From positions 124,001 through 188,000 of the forward strand of contig NZ_NBIM01000002.1 of the NCBI RefSeq assembly GCF_002242685.1: a stretch of DNA of 64,000 nt, in the 5' to 3' direction. Below are positions 30,099 through 40,662 of this stretch, one piece after another (position 1 is the first letter of the stretch; every line of letters starts with the position of its first letter). The translations under genes and the position numbers were made by a program. Below the pieces are notes generated by a model. It did not search any database. It was given only the letters and a program-made list of their open reading frames with translations, and had not been told where the DNA came from. The stretch is from Oceanimonas doudoroffii (GTDB lineage: Bacteria > Pseudomonadota > Gammaproteobacteria > Enterobacterales > Aeromonadaceae).

Positions 30099-30590
30099 AT
30101 GCTCGATTTGCTGCCGGATCTGTGTGATGAGCACGCAGACAAAATAAAGGTGCTGGACCCGGTTTTTAAGGACTTTGGAGGTTCGGCCCTGTTCTGGGGA
30201 CAGGCGGTCACGGTGCGCTGCTATGAAGACAACTCCCGAGTGCGGGAGCTGGTGTCCCAGCCCGGCACCGGCAAGGTGCTGGTGGTGGATGGCGGTGGCC
30301 TGCTGCGCTGCGCCCTGATGGGCGACATGCTGGCGGAAAAGGCCCTGGAAAACGGCTGGGAAGGCATTGTGATTCACGGTGCCATTCGTGACGCCGGTAC
30401 CCTGGGTGCATTGTCGCTGGGCATCAAGGCGCTGGCGGCCTGTCCGATCCGCTCGGAAAAGCGCGGCGAAGGCGTGGTGGACGTGCCGGTCACCTTTGCC
30501 GGCGTTACCATACAGCCGGGCGACTATGTGTACGCCGATCTCAACGGCGTGCTGGTGTCCCGCGAGCCCCTGAGCCATCCGCAGCTGTAA
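30099..30590 (+). CDS. RraA-family protein (RNase E regulator or HMG/CHA aldolase)
   Basis: RraA in E. coli binds and inhibits RNase E; close relatives are 4-hydroxy-4-methyl-2-oxoglutarate aldolases. This 163-residue protein has the fold signature FKDFGGSALFWGQAVTV and GKVLVVDGGGLLRCALMGDMLAE in sequence. Unlike E. coli RraA, it keeps the aldolase residues: the Asp in MGDML and the Arg-Asp in HGAIRDAG. ATG 30099 has GGAG upstream and matches the family's N-terminus; the open frame continues to 29991 but across the FNR-like site. Convergent with aceK. An enzyme role is as likely as RNase E control. Confidence 0.8.
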   Translation: MLDLLPDLCDEHADKIKVLDPVFKDFGGSALFWGQAVTVRCYEDNSRVRELVSQPGTGKVLVVDGGGLLRCALMGDMLAEKALENGWEGIVIHGAIRDAGTLGALSLGIKALAACPIRSEKRGEGVVDVPVTFAGVTIQPGDYVYADLNGVLVSREPLSHPQL

Positions 30591-30596
30591 TTTCTG

Positions 30597-30656
30597 TGTG
30601 AGGGGAAAGGAGACAGGAGTGAGGGGAGTAACTGCTTCACCTCACTCCTCACGACT
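30597..30656. repeat. GTGAGG/CCTCAC inverted-repeat element (copy 1)
   Basis: GTGAGGGGAAAGGAGACAGG on the left and CACCTCACTCCTCAC on the right. GGAGTGAGG (30616-30624) pairs with CCTCACTCC (30640-30648). The right arm overlaps the last codons and stop of aceK. Similar elements lie near 35748, 40549 and 47971. Confidence 0.6.
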
Positions 30657-32372
30657 TTCACCGTACTTGTACCTGAACCGTTGCCGGCACTGGTAGGGGA
30701 AAATATCCCCCACCATGCCGCTTTCAATGTTGTGTTGCTGCCTGCGCCAGTATTCGGCGGTAAACAGCTCCATATGCTGTTCACTAAAGGCGGCGCGCAC
30801 TCGCGGCTTGTACAGCAGAAAGGTTTTGAACTCTTCCGGAAACACATCATTCGGTCCCACCGAATACCAGGGCTCGGGGCAGAGTTGATCCTGAAGGTGG
30901 TCGGTTTTGGGAATGGCGCGAAAATGGCACTCGGTCATGTAGGCGATTTCGTCATAGTCGTAGAAAATCACCCGGCCGTGACGGGTGACGCCAAAGTTCT
31001 TGAACAGCATGTCGCCGGGAAAGATATTGGCGGCGGCCAGCTGTTTGAGGGCGTTGGCGTATTCGTCCAGGGCATCGTGCAACTGCTGATCGCCGGCCTG
31101 CTCCAGGTGAAGGTTAAGCGGAATCATGCGCCGTTCGGTATAAAGGTGATGAATGATCAGCCGGTCATCCCTGAGGGTGAGTTGTGACGGTACTTCCCGC
31201 TGCAATTCGTCGAGCAGTTCTGGGCTGATGCGGTTCAGGGGCAGCTCGAAGTTGGTAAATTCCATGGTGTCGGCCATGCGGCCCACCCGGTCGTGTTGTT
31301 TGACCAGCCGGTACTTGGCCTTGACGGTGGCGCGATCCACGGTTTTGGGCGGTGTGACCTTGTCCTTGATTACCTTGAATACCACGTCGGATGACGGCAG
31401 GGTAAACACGCTCATGACCATGCCCTTGATGCCTTCCGCCGGCACGAACCGATCCCGTGAAGCCTGTAGCTGCTGCAGAAACTCTCGGTAAAAAATGGTT
31501 TTGCCGTGCTTTTGCCAGCCGATGGCGTTGTAAATTTCGTAGTCCGACTTGTTGGGCAGCAGCGGCCGCAAAAACTGCACCAGCAGTGATGGTTGAGGGC
31601 ACCACACCATGAAATAGGCGCGGGCAAAGCCAAACAAAATGGAGGCGTCGTCATGGCTTAGCAGCAGGGTGTCGATCACCAGGCCACCCTGCTCATGCAA
31701 TATCGGCAGAATAAAGGGCAGGGGACCTTCGGGCCGCTCCAGCCGGCCAATGAGGTAGGCGCCCTTGTTGCGGTAAAACAGGGTGTTGATAACGGTCAGC
31801 CGCAAGGGCATATCGGCCAGCCCCTGCTCGGCCAGGGTGCGCCGAACATGCTCCAGATCCCGAGCCAGGTGAATAAAGGGGGGGGCCAGCCGCAGGCGCG
31901 CCAGCAGGTGCTGTAGGGTGCCGACCAGAGCCCCCGGTGCGATCTGGTAGTGCCAGGTGACGGGCGCAAGATCCTGCTCCCCCGGCTGAGGCACGAAGGG
32001 GTGCACATAGAGGTTTTCGGCACGAATGCTGCGGTGGCGGGTGGAGCGGCGGTAGACCGAGTTGTAGAAGGATTCGGCCATGTCGGCATTGGCATGGTTG
32101 ATCAGCAGATCGTTAAAGGCCTGCTTCAGTGCCTTCAGCTCCTGATGGCGCAGGGGGCTGCGGTTGTAGTCGAGCACGGCCCGCACCGTGTTGTTGACGT
32201 GCTCGTCATACAGCCAGATGCGTCTGCGGGCGGCCTGTTGCACGCCCTGCCAGTCCTGGCGTTCAAAACGGGCCCTGGCCCCTTGAGTGAGCACCAGAAA
32301 ATAACGGTGAAAGTCGTCGAAACCGCGCATGACGATATGCGCCATTTCCCGAGTTCGGCTGTTCATGACCAT
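30642..32372 (-). CDS. aceK: Isocitrate dehydrogenase kinase/phosphatase AceK
   Basis: AceK phosphorylates and inactivates isocitrate dehydrogenase, sending carbon into the glyoxylate bypass. The 576-residue protein (578 in E. coli) keeps the regulatory N-terminal half (MAESFYNSVYRRSTRHRSI), FGFARAYFMVWCP, GMVMSVFTLPSSDVVFKVIKDK with the ATP-loop, the catalytic FKNFGVTRHGRVIFYDYDE, and EPWYSVGPNDVFPEEF. Start 32372 (or the second Met at 32366) is chosen; GGGAG lies just upstream. Unlike the E. coli aceBAK operon it is not next to isocitrate lyase or malate synthase A. Confidence 0.96.
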   Translation of the reverse strand: MVMNSRTREMAHIVMRGFDDFHRYFLVLTQGARARFERQDWQGVQQAARRRIWLYDEHVNNTVRAVLDYNRSPLRHQELKALKQAFNDLLINHANADMAESFYNSVYRRSTRHRSIRAENLYVHPFVPQPGEQDLAPVTWHYQIAPGALVGTLQHLLARLRLAPPFIHLARDLEHVRRTLAEQGLADMPLRLTVINTLFYRNKGAYLIGRLERPEGPLPFILPILHEQGGLVIDTLLLSHDDASILFGFARAYFMVWCPQPSLLVQFLRPLLPNKSDYEIYNAIGWQKHGKTIFYREFLQQLQASRDRFVPAEGIKGMVMSVFTLPSSDVVFKVIKDKVTPPKTVDRATVKAKYRLVKQHDRVGRMADTMEFTNFELPLNRISPELLDELQREVPSQLTLRDDRLIIHHLYTERRMIPLNLHLEQAGDQQLHDALDEYANALKQLAAANIFPGDMLFKNFGVTRHGRVIFYDYDEIAYMTECHFRAIPKTDHLQDQLCPEPWYSVGPNDVFPEEFKTFLLYKPRVRAAFSEQHMELFTAEYWRRQQHNIESGMVGDIFPYQCRQRFRYKYGESREE

Positions 32373-32505
32373 GCTGCTCCCGATAAAGACCGAAAAGCAT
32401 GTTAATGAACCGCAAGGGAAAAAAGCCAAGGGGCAGTGAGCGTTTTGTGGTCTGCCGCAAGTTGCGGAGAAGGGAAAGCGGGAAATCTGTGACCTGGTCA
32501 TGCAT

Positions 32506-32531
32506 CTGGAGCGCCCCGGTGGGCGCTCCAG
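32506..32531. repeat. Perfect hairpin downstream of purB
   Basis: CTGGAGCGCCC-CGGT-GGGCGCTCCAG, an 11-bp perfect stem 13 bp after the purB stop (minus strand). No U-tract follows in that direction, so it is more likely an mRNA 3'-end stabiliser than a simple terminator. Confidence 0.6.
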
Positions 32532-32543
32532 ACACAGGATGCG

Positions 32544-33944
<1,401 letters not shown>

Positions 33945-33968
33945 TTAAAGCAAATTGGTTAAAACAAA

Positions 33969-34592
33969 TCAGTAACGCAGCGCGGCCTGGGCCTGAGCCA
34001 CCAGTCGCTTGCGGGAAAACAGAATATGACGGCGTTTGCCGCCGAGCTGGCGCCACAGCACGGCGCTGCGAATGCCCGCCAGCAGCAGGGCGCGGATCTG
34101 GTGCTGCACCAGCGGCTGCTGCAGAAAGCTGGGGTTACCGGCCACCTGAATGCGCGGCCCCAGCGGGCTGATAATGTCGCTGTAAATGCCGGCCAGGTTG
34201 CCCAGCACCTGTTCGTCGAGCAGCTCGAAATGGTGCAGCTGGCGCTTGACCTGGCTGATGCGCTCACCCAGCATCGACAGCAGATCCCGGCGCTTGGACA
34301 GCTTGCGCTCCAGCGCCACCAGTCCCACCAGATAGCGGGTAAGCTCGGCGTTTTTCTTGCTGCTGTCGGGGCTGAGCTGTTCGATCAGGGTTTGGTAGCC
34401 CAGGCGCAGGTGGTCGTGGCCGCCGTAAATGTCCGCCGACTGGGCGGCATCGGTCACCATGATGCTGTTCAGGGTGGTGGCCAGTACTTCTTTGTCTTCG
34501 ATAACGCCCTGGCGGGCCACCTGTTGCACCAGGCTTGCCGCCTGACAGATACCGGCAAAGGCCAGGGTTTGACTTTCCAGACTGTGACTCAC
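33969..34592 (-). CDS. hflD: HflD family membrane-associated protein
   Basis: HflD was found in E. coli as a regulator of lambda lysogeny that binds the phage CII protein; its cellular role is unclear. This 207-residue all-helical protein includes [35 protein letters not shown] and [24 protein letters not shown], typical of the family. Its ATG overlaps the mnmA stop by 4 bp, so the two are translationally coupled. The mnmA-hflD-purB order is the same as in E. coli. Confidence 0.93.
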   Translation of the reverse strand: MSHSLESQTLAFAGICQAASLVQQVARQGVIEDKEVLATTLNSIMVTDAAQSADIYGGHDHLRLGYQTLIEQLSPDSSKKNAELTRYLVGLVALERKLSKRRDLLSMLGERISQVKRQLHHFELLDEQVLGNLAGIYSDIISPLGPRIQVAGNPSFLQQPLVQHQIRALLLAGIRSAVLWRQLGGKRRHILFSRKRLVAQAQAALRY

Positions 34593-35704
34593 GCTTGATC
34601 CTTGTTGAACCGGGTTTCAATAATGCCGCCGCCCAGGCAGACCTCGCCGTGGTAGAACACCGCCGACTGGCCCGGAGTGACCGCCGCCTGAGGCTCGTCA
34701 AACAGCACGCGAATGGTGTCGGCATCTACCGGCTCAATGGTGCAGGGAATGTCGGTCTGGCGGTAGCGGGTTTTCACGCTGCAGCGCACCGGCTCGGTGA
34801 TCGGCTGGCGATTCACCCAGTGCAGCTGGCGGGCGATCAGGCCGTCGGAGTAGAGGCGGGGGTGATCGCCTTGGGCCACCACCAGCACGTTGCGTTCCAC
34901 TTCTTTGTCGACCACGTACCAGGGCTCGTCGCCGGCATTTTTCAGGCCGCCGATGCCAAGGCCCTTGCGCTGCCCCAGGGTGTGGTACATCAGGCCCTGA
35001 TGCTGGCCGATGATGTCGCCGTCCACGGTTTCAATGTTGCCGGGCTGAGCGGGCAGGTAGCGGGCCAGGAAGTCGGTGAACTTGCGCTCGCCGATAAAGC
35101 AGATGCCGGTGGAGTCCTTTTTCTTGGCGGTGACCAGCTCCAGCTGTTCGGCGATGCGGCGCACCTCGGGCTTTTCCAGCTCGCCCACCGGAAACAGGCT
35201 TCTGGCCACCTGTTGAGAGCTCAGGGTATAGAGGAAATAACTCTGATCCTTGTTGCCGTCGAGGCCGCGCAGCAACCTGGGCTCGTCGTCAAAGCTGCGG
35301 CGCACATAGTGGCCGGTGGCGATGTAATCGGCACCCAGATCCTCGGCGGCGAACTCCAGGAACGCCTTGAACTTGATTTCCTTGTTGCACAGGATGTCGG
35401 GATTGGGGGTGCGGCCGGCCTTGTATTCCGCCAGAAAATGCTCGAACACATTGTCCCAGTATTCGGCGGCAAAATTGATGGTGTGCAGTTCGATGCCGAG
35501 TTTGTCGCACACGGCCTGGGCGTCGCGCAGATCTTCCGCCGCGGAGCAGTACTCGTCGGTGTCGTCTTCTTCCCAGTTCTTCATGAACAGGCCTTCCACC
35601 TGATAGCCCTGCTGTTGCAGCAGGTAGGCCGAGACCGAGGAATCCACACCGCCGGACATGCCGACAATCACTTTCAGCTGACTGTTATCGCTCATAACGC
35701 CCAT
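34589..35704 (-). CDS. mnmA: tRNA-specific 2-thiouridylase MnmA
   Basis: Puts sulfur on U34 of Lys, Glu and Gln tRNAs using sulfur relayed by TusE. The ATP-pyrophosphatase loop [15 protein letters not shown] lies near residue 15. The catalytic pair of cysteines is in [13 protein letters not shown] and [13 protein letters not shown], and [10 protein letters not shown] and [17 protein letters not shown] are also present. Length is 371 residues. Start 35704 is used; Met4 (35695) fits the E. coli N-terminus equally well. The upstream gap holds a GTGAGG-type repeat element. Confidence 0.97.
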   Translation of the reverse strand: MGVMSDNSQLKVIVGMSGGVDSSVSAYLLQQQGYQVEGLFMKNWEEDDTDEYCSAAEDLRDAQAVCDKLGIELHTINFAAEYWDNVFEHFLAEYKAGRTPNPDILCNKEIKFKAFLEFAAEDLGADYIATGHYVRRSFDDEPRLLRGLDGNKDQSYFLYTLSSQQVARSLFPVGELEKPEVRRIAEQLELVTAKKKDSTGICFIGERKFTDFLARYLPAQPGNIETVDGDIIGQHQGLMYHTLGQRKGLGIGGLKNAGDEPWYVVDKEVERNVLVVAQGDHPRLYSDGLIARQLHWVNRQPITEPVRCSVKTRYRQTDIPCTIEPVDADTIRVLFDEPQAAVTPGQSAVFYHGEVCLGGGIIETRFNKDQA

Positions 35705-35747
35705 TAACTCGATTGCAAAACGGGCGCTATTTTACCAGACAAATGTC

Positions 35748-35821
35748 GTGAGGGGTAATGGGGAAGGAGGGAGGGATATAGCTCCGTTTCTGATCGTTAT
35801 ATGCGCCATCATTACCCCCAT
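35748..35821. repeat. GTGAGG-type repeat element (copy 2)
   Basis: Starts GTGAGGGGTAATGGGGAAGG; GGGGTAATG (35752-35760) pairs with CATTACCCC (35810-35818). It occupies the gap between mnmA and nudJ. The family resemblance is in the left arm; the right arm differs from the CCTCAC arms of other copies. Confidence 0.45.
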
Positions 35822-35831
35822 GAAATGAGGC

Positions 35832-36281
35832 CTATCGCGGGGCCGGTTTCAGCGCCGACAGCGGAAACCGTTCGCCTTTGAGGTAATCCTGCAGGGAGGC
35901 CAGGATCAGCGGGCTGCGCAGCCGATCGCCCAGGGCTGCTATCTCCGCCAGGGTCAGCCAGTGGCAGCGAATAATGTCACCGTCCGGGTCCTGTGGATAG
36001 GTAGCCAGTGGCTCGGCCACTTCGGTGCAGAAGGTAAAGCGCACAAAGTGCTTGCCGTTGTCCGGCGCCGTGTATTGATACACACCCACCGCTTCTGTCA
36101 GCGGCAGCGCCAGGCCGGTTTCTTCCAGCAGCTCGCGGCGGGCGCCGTCCAGCAGGTTCTCACCCGGCTCAAGGTGGCCGGCGGGCTGATTGAACATCAC
36201 TTTGCCCTGCTGCCATTCTTCCACCATCAAAAAGCGCTCATTGGCGCGCACGATCACCGCCAGGGTTACCGCATGACTCAT
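35832..36281 (-). CDS. nudJ: Nudix hydrolase NudJ (phosphatase for thiamin pyrophosphate-type substrates)
   Basis: A 149-residue Nudix hydrolase; E. coli NudJ hydrolyses HMP-PP and nucleoside di- and triphosphates. The Nudix box [22 protein letters not shown] is complete, with the metal-binding REXXEE glutamates. NQPAGHLE before it and [10 protein letters not shown] near the end are NudJ-like. ATG 36281 is chosen because GGAG lies 6 bp upstream; an in-frame ATG at 36293 is possible. The start overlaps the end of rluE by 4 bp, giving translational coupling. Confidence 0.9.
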   Translation of the reverse strand: MSHAVTLAVIVRANERFLMVEEWQQGKVMFNQPAGHLEPGENLLDGARRELLEETGLALPLTEAVGVYQYTAPDNGKHFVRFTFCTEVAEPLATYPQDPDGDIIRCHWLTLAEIAALGDRLRSPLILASLQDYLKGERFPLSALKPAPR

Positions 36282-36868
36282 AGTTTTCTCCATTGCCCGG
36301 GTGGCAGGTCGTCCAGGGTCCAGTTGCCCACGGCGTAGCGAATAAGCCGCAGGGTGGGAAAGCCGATATGGGCGGTCATGCGCCGTACCTGGCGATTGCG
36401 CCCCTCGGTGATTTGTATCTCCAGCCAGGTGGTGGGAATGGCCTTGCGCTCGCGAATGGGCGGGTTGCGCGGCCAGACTGCCGGCTCGTCCATGCGCCGT
36501 ATCTTGGCCGGCAGGGTGGGGCCGTCCTTCAGCTCCACGCCCTGTCGCAACTGGTCGAGTTCAACTTCGGTGGGGTCGCCTTCCACCTGCACCCAGTAGG
36601 TTTTGGCGGTCTTGCGCCCGGGCTGGGTCAGGCGGGCATTGAGGGCGCCGTCATTGGTCAGCACCAGCAGGCCCTCGCTGTCCCGATCCAGCCGGCCGGC
36701 AGCATACACCCCAGGCACGTCCACGTAGTCGGCCAAAGTCTCGCGACCGTCTCCGTCGGTAAACTGGCACAGCACCATATAGGGCTTGTTCAGCAATAAG
36801 GTAACCGGTGGGCCTGAGGGCTTTTTCGGCGCGGGCTTGCGGGGGCGACGGGTAACGTTGGGCTTCAT
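36278..36868 (-). CDS. rluE: 23S rRNA pseudouridine synthase E
   Basis: RluE makes pseudouridine 2457 in 23S rRNA. The 196-residue protein has a basic N-terminal tail ([15 protein letters not shown]), then [15 protein letters not shown]. The catalytic Asp lies in the RsuA-family motif [18 protein letters not shown]. The C-terminal segment [23 protein letters not shown] is typical. The order rluE-nudJ-mnmA-hflD-purB matches E. coli, though here a repeat element lies between nudJ and mnmA. Confidence 0.95.
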   Translation of the reverse strand: MKPNVTRRPRKPAPKKPSGPPVTLLLNKPYMVLCQFTDGDGRETLADYVDVPGVYAAGRLDRDSEGLLVLTNDGALNARLTQPGRKTAKTYWVQVEGDPTEVELDQLRQGVELKDGPTLPAKIRRMDEPAVWPRNPPIRERKAIPTTWLEIQITEGRNRQVRRMTAHIGFPTLRLIRYAVGNWTLDDLPPGQWRKL

Positions 36869-36907
36869 GGAGGTTATTCGGGGTATGGGGAACAGGGAGT
36901 GGGAAAA

Positions 36908-36939
36908 GGTTGGGATTTACGTTGCTCATCCCAACCTAC
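36908..36939 (-). terminator. Hairpin after map, GTAGGTTGGGATGAGC repeat copy
   Basis: On the minus strand GTAGGTTGGGATGAGC leads into ATCCCAACC and then TTTTCCC. The 9-bp stem GGTTGGGAT/ATCCCAACC plus T-run fits a terminator for map. The same sequence family recurs at 57085 and 59800. Confidence 0.7.
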
Positions 36940-36947
36940 TTCAGTTT

Positions 36948-37739
36948 TTAGCTTTCGGCGGTGATGATTCGCGGCAGGTTGTCGTCCTGCCGCAGGGTCA
37001 GCACTTCACAGCCGGTTTCGGTCACCAGCAGGGTGTGCTCATACTGGGCCGACAGGCTGCGATCCTTGGTCACCACGGTCCAGCCGTCGTTCAGCATCTT
37101 GCTGTGGCGCTTGCCCACGTTGATCATCGGCTCAATGGTCAGACACATGCCGGCCTTCAGTACCTCGCCGGTGCCCGGCTTGCCGTAGTGCAGCACCTGG
37201 GGCTCTTCGTGGAACTCCTTGCCAATGCCGTGACCGCAGTATTCCCGCACCACGGAATAGTTGTGGGCCTCGGCGTGCTTTTGAATGGCGGCGCCGATGT
37301 CGCCCAGGTGCACCCCGTCCTTGACCATTTTAATGCCAAGTTCCATGCACTCCTGGGTCACTCGGCACAGGCGCTCGGCCATGATGCCGGGCTTGCCCAC
37401 GATGAACATTTTGGAGGTGTCGCCGTGGTAGCCGTCCTTGATCACGGTAATGTCGATATTGAGAATGTCGCCGTCCTTGAGTTTCTTGTCGGACGGAATG
37501 CCATGACAGATCACGTGGTTGACCGAGGTACAGATCGACTTGGGAAAACCGTGGTAGTTCAGCGGCGCCGGAATGGCCTGTTGCTCATTCACGATATAGT
37601 CATGGCAGATCCGGTTGAGTTCGTCCGTGGTCACGCCGGGCTTTACATGGGGCTCGATCATTTCCAGCACCTCTGCGGCCAGGCGGCCGGCCACGCGCAT
37701 TTTTTCGATTTCTTCCGGGGTTTTTATGACTATGCTCAT
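36948..37739 (-). CDS. map: Methionine aminopeptidase, type I
   Basis: Removes the initiator methionine from new proteins. The 263-residue protein has the five metal ligands in context: IDITVIKDGYHGDTSKMF (two Asp), CGHGIGKEFHEEP (His), CLTIEPMINVGK (Glu) and SAQYEHTLLVTETGCEVLT (Glu). The segment NHVICHGIPS carries the conserved His. It is transcribed away from rpsB, the usual map/rpsB divergent arrangement. Confidence 0.98.
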   Translation of the reverse strand: MSIVIKTPEEIEKMRVAGRLAAEVLEMIEPHVKPGVTTDELNRICHDYIVNEQQAIPAPLNYHGFPKSICTSVNHVICHGIPSDKKLKDGDILNIDITVIKDGYHGDTSKMFIVGKPGIMAERLCRVTQECMELGIKMVKDGVHLGDIGAAIQKHAEAHNYSVVREYCGHGIGKEFHEEPQVLHYGKPGTGEVLKAGMCLTIEPMINVGKRHSKMLNDGWTVVTKDRSLSAQYEHTLLVTETGCEVLTLRQDDNLPRIITAES

Positions 37740-37866
37740 ACTCGTCTCTGTGAAATGGCTGGGCGATTAGCGGGCGTACCCGTGAGAGGGTCAAAAGTGT
37801 ACCCTTGCCGGCCGCCAACTTCCAGCGCCGAAATCGCACCCGGCGCTGGTGCGGGCGGGGCAAATG

Positions 37867-37875
37867 TGGTATAAA
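37867..37875 (+). promoter_or_regulatory. Extended -10 promoter of rpsB-tsf
   Basis: TG-G-TATAAA followed by the GC-rich discriminator GCGCGCC, typical of stringently controlled ribosomal promoters. Transcription would start near 37882. Confidence 0.6.
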
Positions 37876-37881
37876 GCGCGC

Positions 37882-38032
37882 CGTGATGCCGGGTTGCGTC
37901 TGTTGAGCAATTCCGCCGTCACCAACATTCACTTTTTTAACACACACACACATCGGCACATGCTCCAGGGTGCCTTCGGGTCGGAGTCATGGGATGTGTG
38001 GAGGCCTAACCCAATACATATTTGAGGAAATC
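37882..38032 (+). promoter_or_regulatory. rpsB mRNA leader (ribosomal protein S2 autoregulatory type)
   Basis: A leader of about 150 nt before rpsB. Its 3' half contains the sequence blocks known from gammaproteobacterial rpsB leaders: GGTGCCTTCGGGTCGGAGTCATGGGATGTGTGG in pieces, then AGGCCTAACCCAATACATATTTGAGGAA. In E. coli S2 binds such a leader to repress rpsB-tsf. The hairpin CATGGGATGTG...CCTAACCCAATACAT would place GAGGAA at its edge. Confidence 0.7.
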
Positions 38033-38758
38033 ATGGCACAAGTATCTATGCGCGACATGCTGAAAGCCGGCGTTCACTTCGGTCACCAGACCCGTTTCTG
38101 GAACCCCAAGATGAAGCCTTACATTTTCGGCGCCAGCAACCGGGTTCACATCATCAACCTGGAAAAGACCGTTCCCCTGTTCAACGATGCGCTGAACTAC
38201 CTGGGCAACGTTGCTTCCAAGAAAGGCAAGATCCTGTTTGTTGGTACCAAGCGCGCAGCTTCTGAAGCCGTTAAAGAAGCCGCTACCAAGTGCGACCAGT
38301 TCTACGTCAACCACCGCTGGCTGGGCGGTATGCTGACCAACTGGAAAACCGTACGTCAGTCCATCAGCCGCCTGAAGGATCTGGAAGCCCAGTCTCAGGA
38401 CGGTACCTTTGAAAAGCTGACCAAGAAAGAGGCGCTGATGCGTACTCGCGAAATGGAAAAGCTGGAAAAGTCCCTGGGTGGTATCAAGGACATGGGCGGT
38501 CTGCCCGACGTACTGTTCGTCATCGATGCGGATCACGAGCACATCGCCATCAAGGAAGCCAACAACCTGGGCATCCCCGTGGTATCTGTAGTTGACACCA
38601 ACTCCAACCCGGACAACGTGGACTACATCATCCCCGGTAACGATGACGCCATCCGTGCCGTTCAGCTGTACCTGAGCGCCGCTGCCGATGCCGTGAACGC
38701 TGCCCGCGCGCAAGACCTGGCCGTGCAAGCCGAAGACAACTACGTCGTAGAAGAATAA
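38033..38758 (+). CDS. rpsB: 30S ribosomal protein S2
   Basis: S2 joins the 30S subunit late and is needed for S1 binding. The 241-residue protein begins [26 protein letters not shown] in two recognisable blocks, with [29 protein letters not shown] and the signature [23 protein letters not shown] 38033 follows GAGGAAATC. First gene of rpsB-tsf; autoregulation through the leader is likely. The upstream gap to map is divergent and holds the promoter. Confidence 0.98.
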   Translation: MAQVSMRDMLKAGVHFGHQTRFWNPKMKPYIFGASNRVHIINLEKTVPLFNDALNYLGNVASKKGKILFVGTKRAASEAVKEAATKCDQFYVNHRWLGGMLTNWKTVRQSISRLKDLEAQSQDGTFEKLTKKEALMRTREMEKLEKSLGGIKDMGGLPDVLFVIDADHEHIAIKEANNLGIPVVSVVDTNSNPDNVDYIIPGNDDAIRAVQLYLSAAADAVNAARAQDLAVQAEDNYVVEE

Positions 38759-38810
38759 TAAAGACTGAGCTCAGCTCACGCCTTTATTAACCATACGCAA
38801 GTTACAGGTT

Positions 38811-38837
38811 AACAGGGGCCATGTGCCCCTGTTTTCT
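38811..38837 (+). terminator. Partial terminator between rpsB and tsf
   Basis: AACAGGGGC-CATGT-GCCCCTGTT followed by TTCTT. Position and modest U-tract suit an attenuating terminator lowering tsf relative to rpsB. Confidence 0.75.
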
Positions 38838-38860
38838 TAACAAGACCGAGGACATTACGA

Positions 38861-39739
38861 ATGGCAAACATTACCGCTGCCCTGGTAAAAGAACTGCGCG
38901 AGCGCACTGGCGCCGGCATGATGGATTGTAAAAAAGCCCTGATCGAAGCCAACGGTGATATCGAGCAGGCCATTGAAGACATGCGCAAGTCCGGCCAGGC
39001 CAAAGCCGCCAAGAAAGCCGGCCGCATCGCCGCCGAAGGTATCATCCTGGCACGCCAGGCCGGCAACGTTGCCGTGCTGGTAGAAATGAACAGCGAAACC
39101 GACTTCGTTGCCAAGGACGCCAGTTTCCGCGCCCTGGGTGAGCAGATCGCCGATCTGGCCCTGGCCAACAAGATCAACGATGTTGAAGTACTGAAGGCCG
39201 CCGAGCTGGCCAACGGTGAAACCGTTGAAACCGCCCTGACCAACCTGATCGCCAAGATCGGTGAAAACATGAGCCTGCGTCGCGTCGTGCTGGTGGAAGG
39301 CGACAACGTGACCACTTACCTGCACGGCACCCGCATCGGCGTTATCGCCAACCTGCAGGGTGGCGACGAAGAGCTGGCCAAAGACGTGGCCATGCACGTG
39401 GCTGCTTCCAGCCCGCAGTTCGTTAAGCCCGAAGACGTGTCCGCCGAAGTAGTGGCCAAAGAGCGTGAAATCCAGGTGGAAATCGCCGTTAACTCCGGCA
39501 AGCCGAAAGACATCGCCGAGAAGATGGTTGAAGGCCGCATGAAGAAGTTCACCGGCGAAATCTCCCTGACCGGTCAGCCCTTCGTTAAGGATCCGTCCAT
39601 CTCCGTGGGCGACCTGCTCAAGCAGAACGGCGCCGACGCCCTGGGCTTCGTACGTTTCGAAGTGGGTGAAGGTATCGAGCGTAAGGAAGAAGACTTCGCT
39701 GCCGAAGTACAGGCTCAGATCGCCGCTTCCAAGGGTTAA
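38861..39739 (+). CDS. tsf: Elongation factor Ts
   Basis: Exchanges GDP for GTP on EF-Tu. The 292-residue protein begins [27 protein letters not shown], in two blocks, the N-terminal UBA-like domain. The EF-Tu-contacting motif [13 protein letters not shown] is intact. A coiled-coil and C-terminal module follow ([23 protein letters not shown]). It begins 102 bp after rpsB, past a partial terminator, as in E. coli. Confidence 0.98.
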   Translation: MANITAALVKELRERTGAGMMDCKKALIEANGDIEQAIEDMRKSGQAKAAKKAGRIAAEGIILARQAGNVAVLVEMNSETDFVAKDASFRALGEQIADLALANKINDVEVLKAAELANGETVETALTNLIAKIGENMSLRRVVLVEGDNVTTYLHGTRIGVIANLQGGDEELAKDVAMHVAASSPQFVKPEDVSAEVVAKEREIQVEIAVNSGKPKDIAEKMVEGRMKKFTGEISLTGQPFVKDPSISVGDLLKQNGADALGFVRFEVGEGIERKEEDFAAEVQAQIAASKG

Positions 39740-39764
39740 TTCCCGCCCTTTTTAATGCTGTTCG

Positions 39765-39791
39765 GACCGCGACATTTCGTCGCGGTCTTTC
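39765..39791 (+). terminator. Terminator between tsf and pyrH
   Basis: GACCGCGAC-ATTTC-GTCGCGGTC followed by TTTCT. The stem is perfect and strong; it ends the rpsB-tsf transcript. Confidence 0.85.
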
Positions 39792-39811
39792 TATGACCAG
39801 GAATAGAAAGC

Positions 39812-40543
39812 ATGAGTACCAATCCGAAACCCGCATACAGACGCATTCTTCTCAAACTCAGCGGTGAAGCGCTGCAGGGAGAGGAAGGCTTTGGTATCGA
39901 CCCCGCCGTACTGGAGCGTATGGCTCAGGAAATCAAGGAACTGGTAGAACTGGGCGTACAGGTAGGCCTGGTGATCGGCGGCGGCAACCTGTTCCGTGGT
40001 GCGGGCCTGGCCAAGGCGGGCATGAACCGCGTGGTGGGCGACCACATGGGTATGTTGGCCACCGTGATGAACGGCCTGGCCATGCGCGATGCCCTGCACC
40101 GTGCTTATGTGAATGCCCGTCTGATGTCAGCCATTACCCTGGAAGGCGTGTGCGACAGTTATAACTGGGCGGATGCCATCAGCCTGCTGCGCAAGGGCCG
40201 AGTGGTGATCTTCTCTGCCGGCACCGGCAACCCCTTCTTTACCACCGATTCGGCCGCCTGTCTGCGAGGCATCGAGATCGAGGCCGACGTGGTGCTCAAG
40301 GCCACCAAGGTCGATGGTGTGTTCAGTGAAGATCCGGTCAAGAACCCCGACGCCGAGCTGTATCATCACCTCGGTTACGATGACGTGCTCGACCGCGAGC
40401 TCAAGGTCATGGATCTGGCCGCCTTTACCCTGGCGCGGGATCACAACCTGCCCATTCGTGTGTTCAACATGAACAAGCCGGGTGCACTGCGCCGGGCCGT
40501 CATGGGTGAAACCGAAGGCACCCTGATCAGCAACAAGCTCTGA
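39812..40543 (+). CDS. pyrH: UMP kinase
   Basis: Hexameric bacterial UMP kinase, an amino acid kinase-fold enzyme making UDP. The 243-residue protein has [58 protein letters not shown] in segments, [20 protein letters not shown], and [13 protein letters not shown]. All match E. coli PyrH. It lies between tsf and frr in the conserved order; the gap to frr carries a repeat element. Confidence 0.98.
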   Translation: MSTNPKPAYRRILLKLSGEALQGEEGFGIDPAVLERMAQEIKELVELGVQVGLVIGGGNLFRGAGLAKAGMNRVVGDHMGMLATVMNGLAMRDALHRAYVNARLMSAITLEGVCDSYNWADAISLLRKGRVVIFSAGTGNPFFTTDSAACLRGIEIEADVVLKATKVDGVFSEDPVKNPDAELYHHLGYDDVLDRELKVMDLAAFTLARDHNLPIRVFNMNKPGALRRAVMGETEGTLISNKL

Positions 40544-40548
40544 TAAAC

Positions 40549-40641
40549 TGTGAGGGGTGAGGGGGAAGGTGTGAGGAGAACAGACCAAACAGGTGCCGAC
40601 TGTTGGTTTTACCCCTCACTCCTCACTCTTCACTCCTCACC
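40549..40641. repeat. GTGAGG/CCTCAC inverted-repeat element (copy 3)
   Basis: The left arm has GTGAGGGGTGAGGGGGAAGG and TGTGAGGAG; the right arm has ACCCCTCACTCCTCAC, then TCTTCACTCCTCAC. GTGAGGGGT (40550-40558) pairs with ACCCCTCAC (40611-40619). It fills the pyrH-frr gap. Read as RNA it would form a long hairpin just upstream of the frr ribosome-binding site. Confidence 0.65.
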
Positions 40642-40662
40642 GAGACAAAAAGGATAACGACC

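Noticed and set aside
32506..32531. Hairpin after purB as a standard terminator
   Set aside because: No T-run on the minus strand after the stem; kept only as a hairpin.
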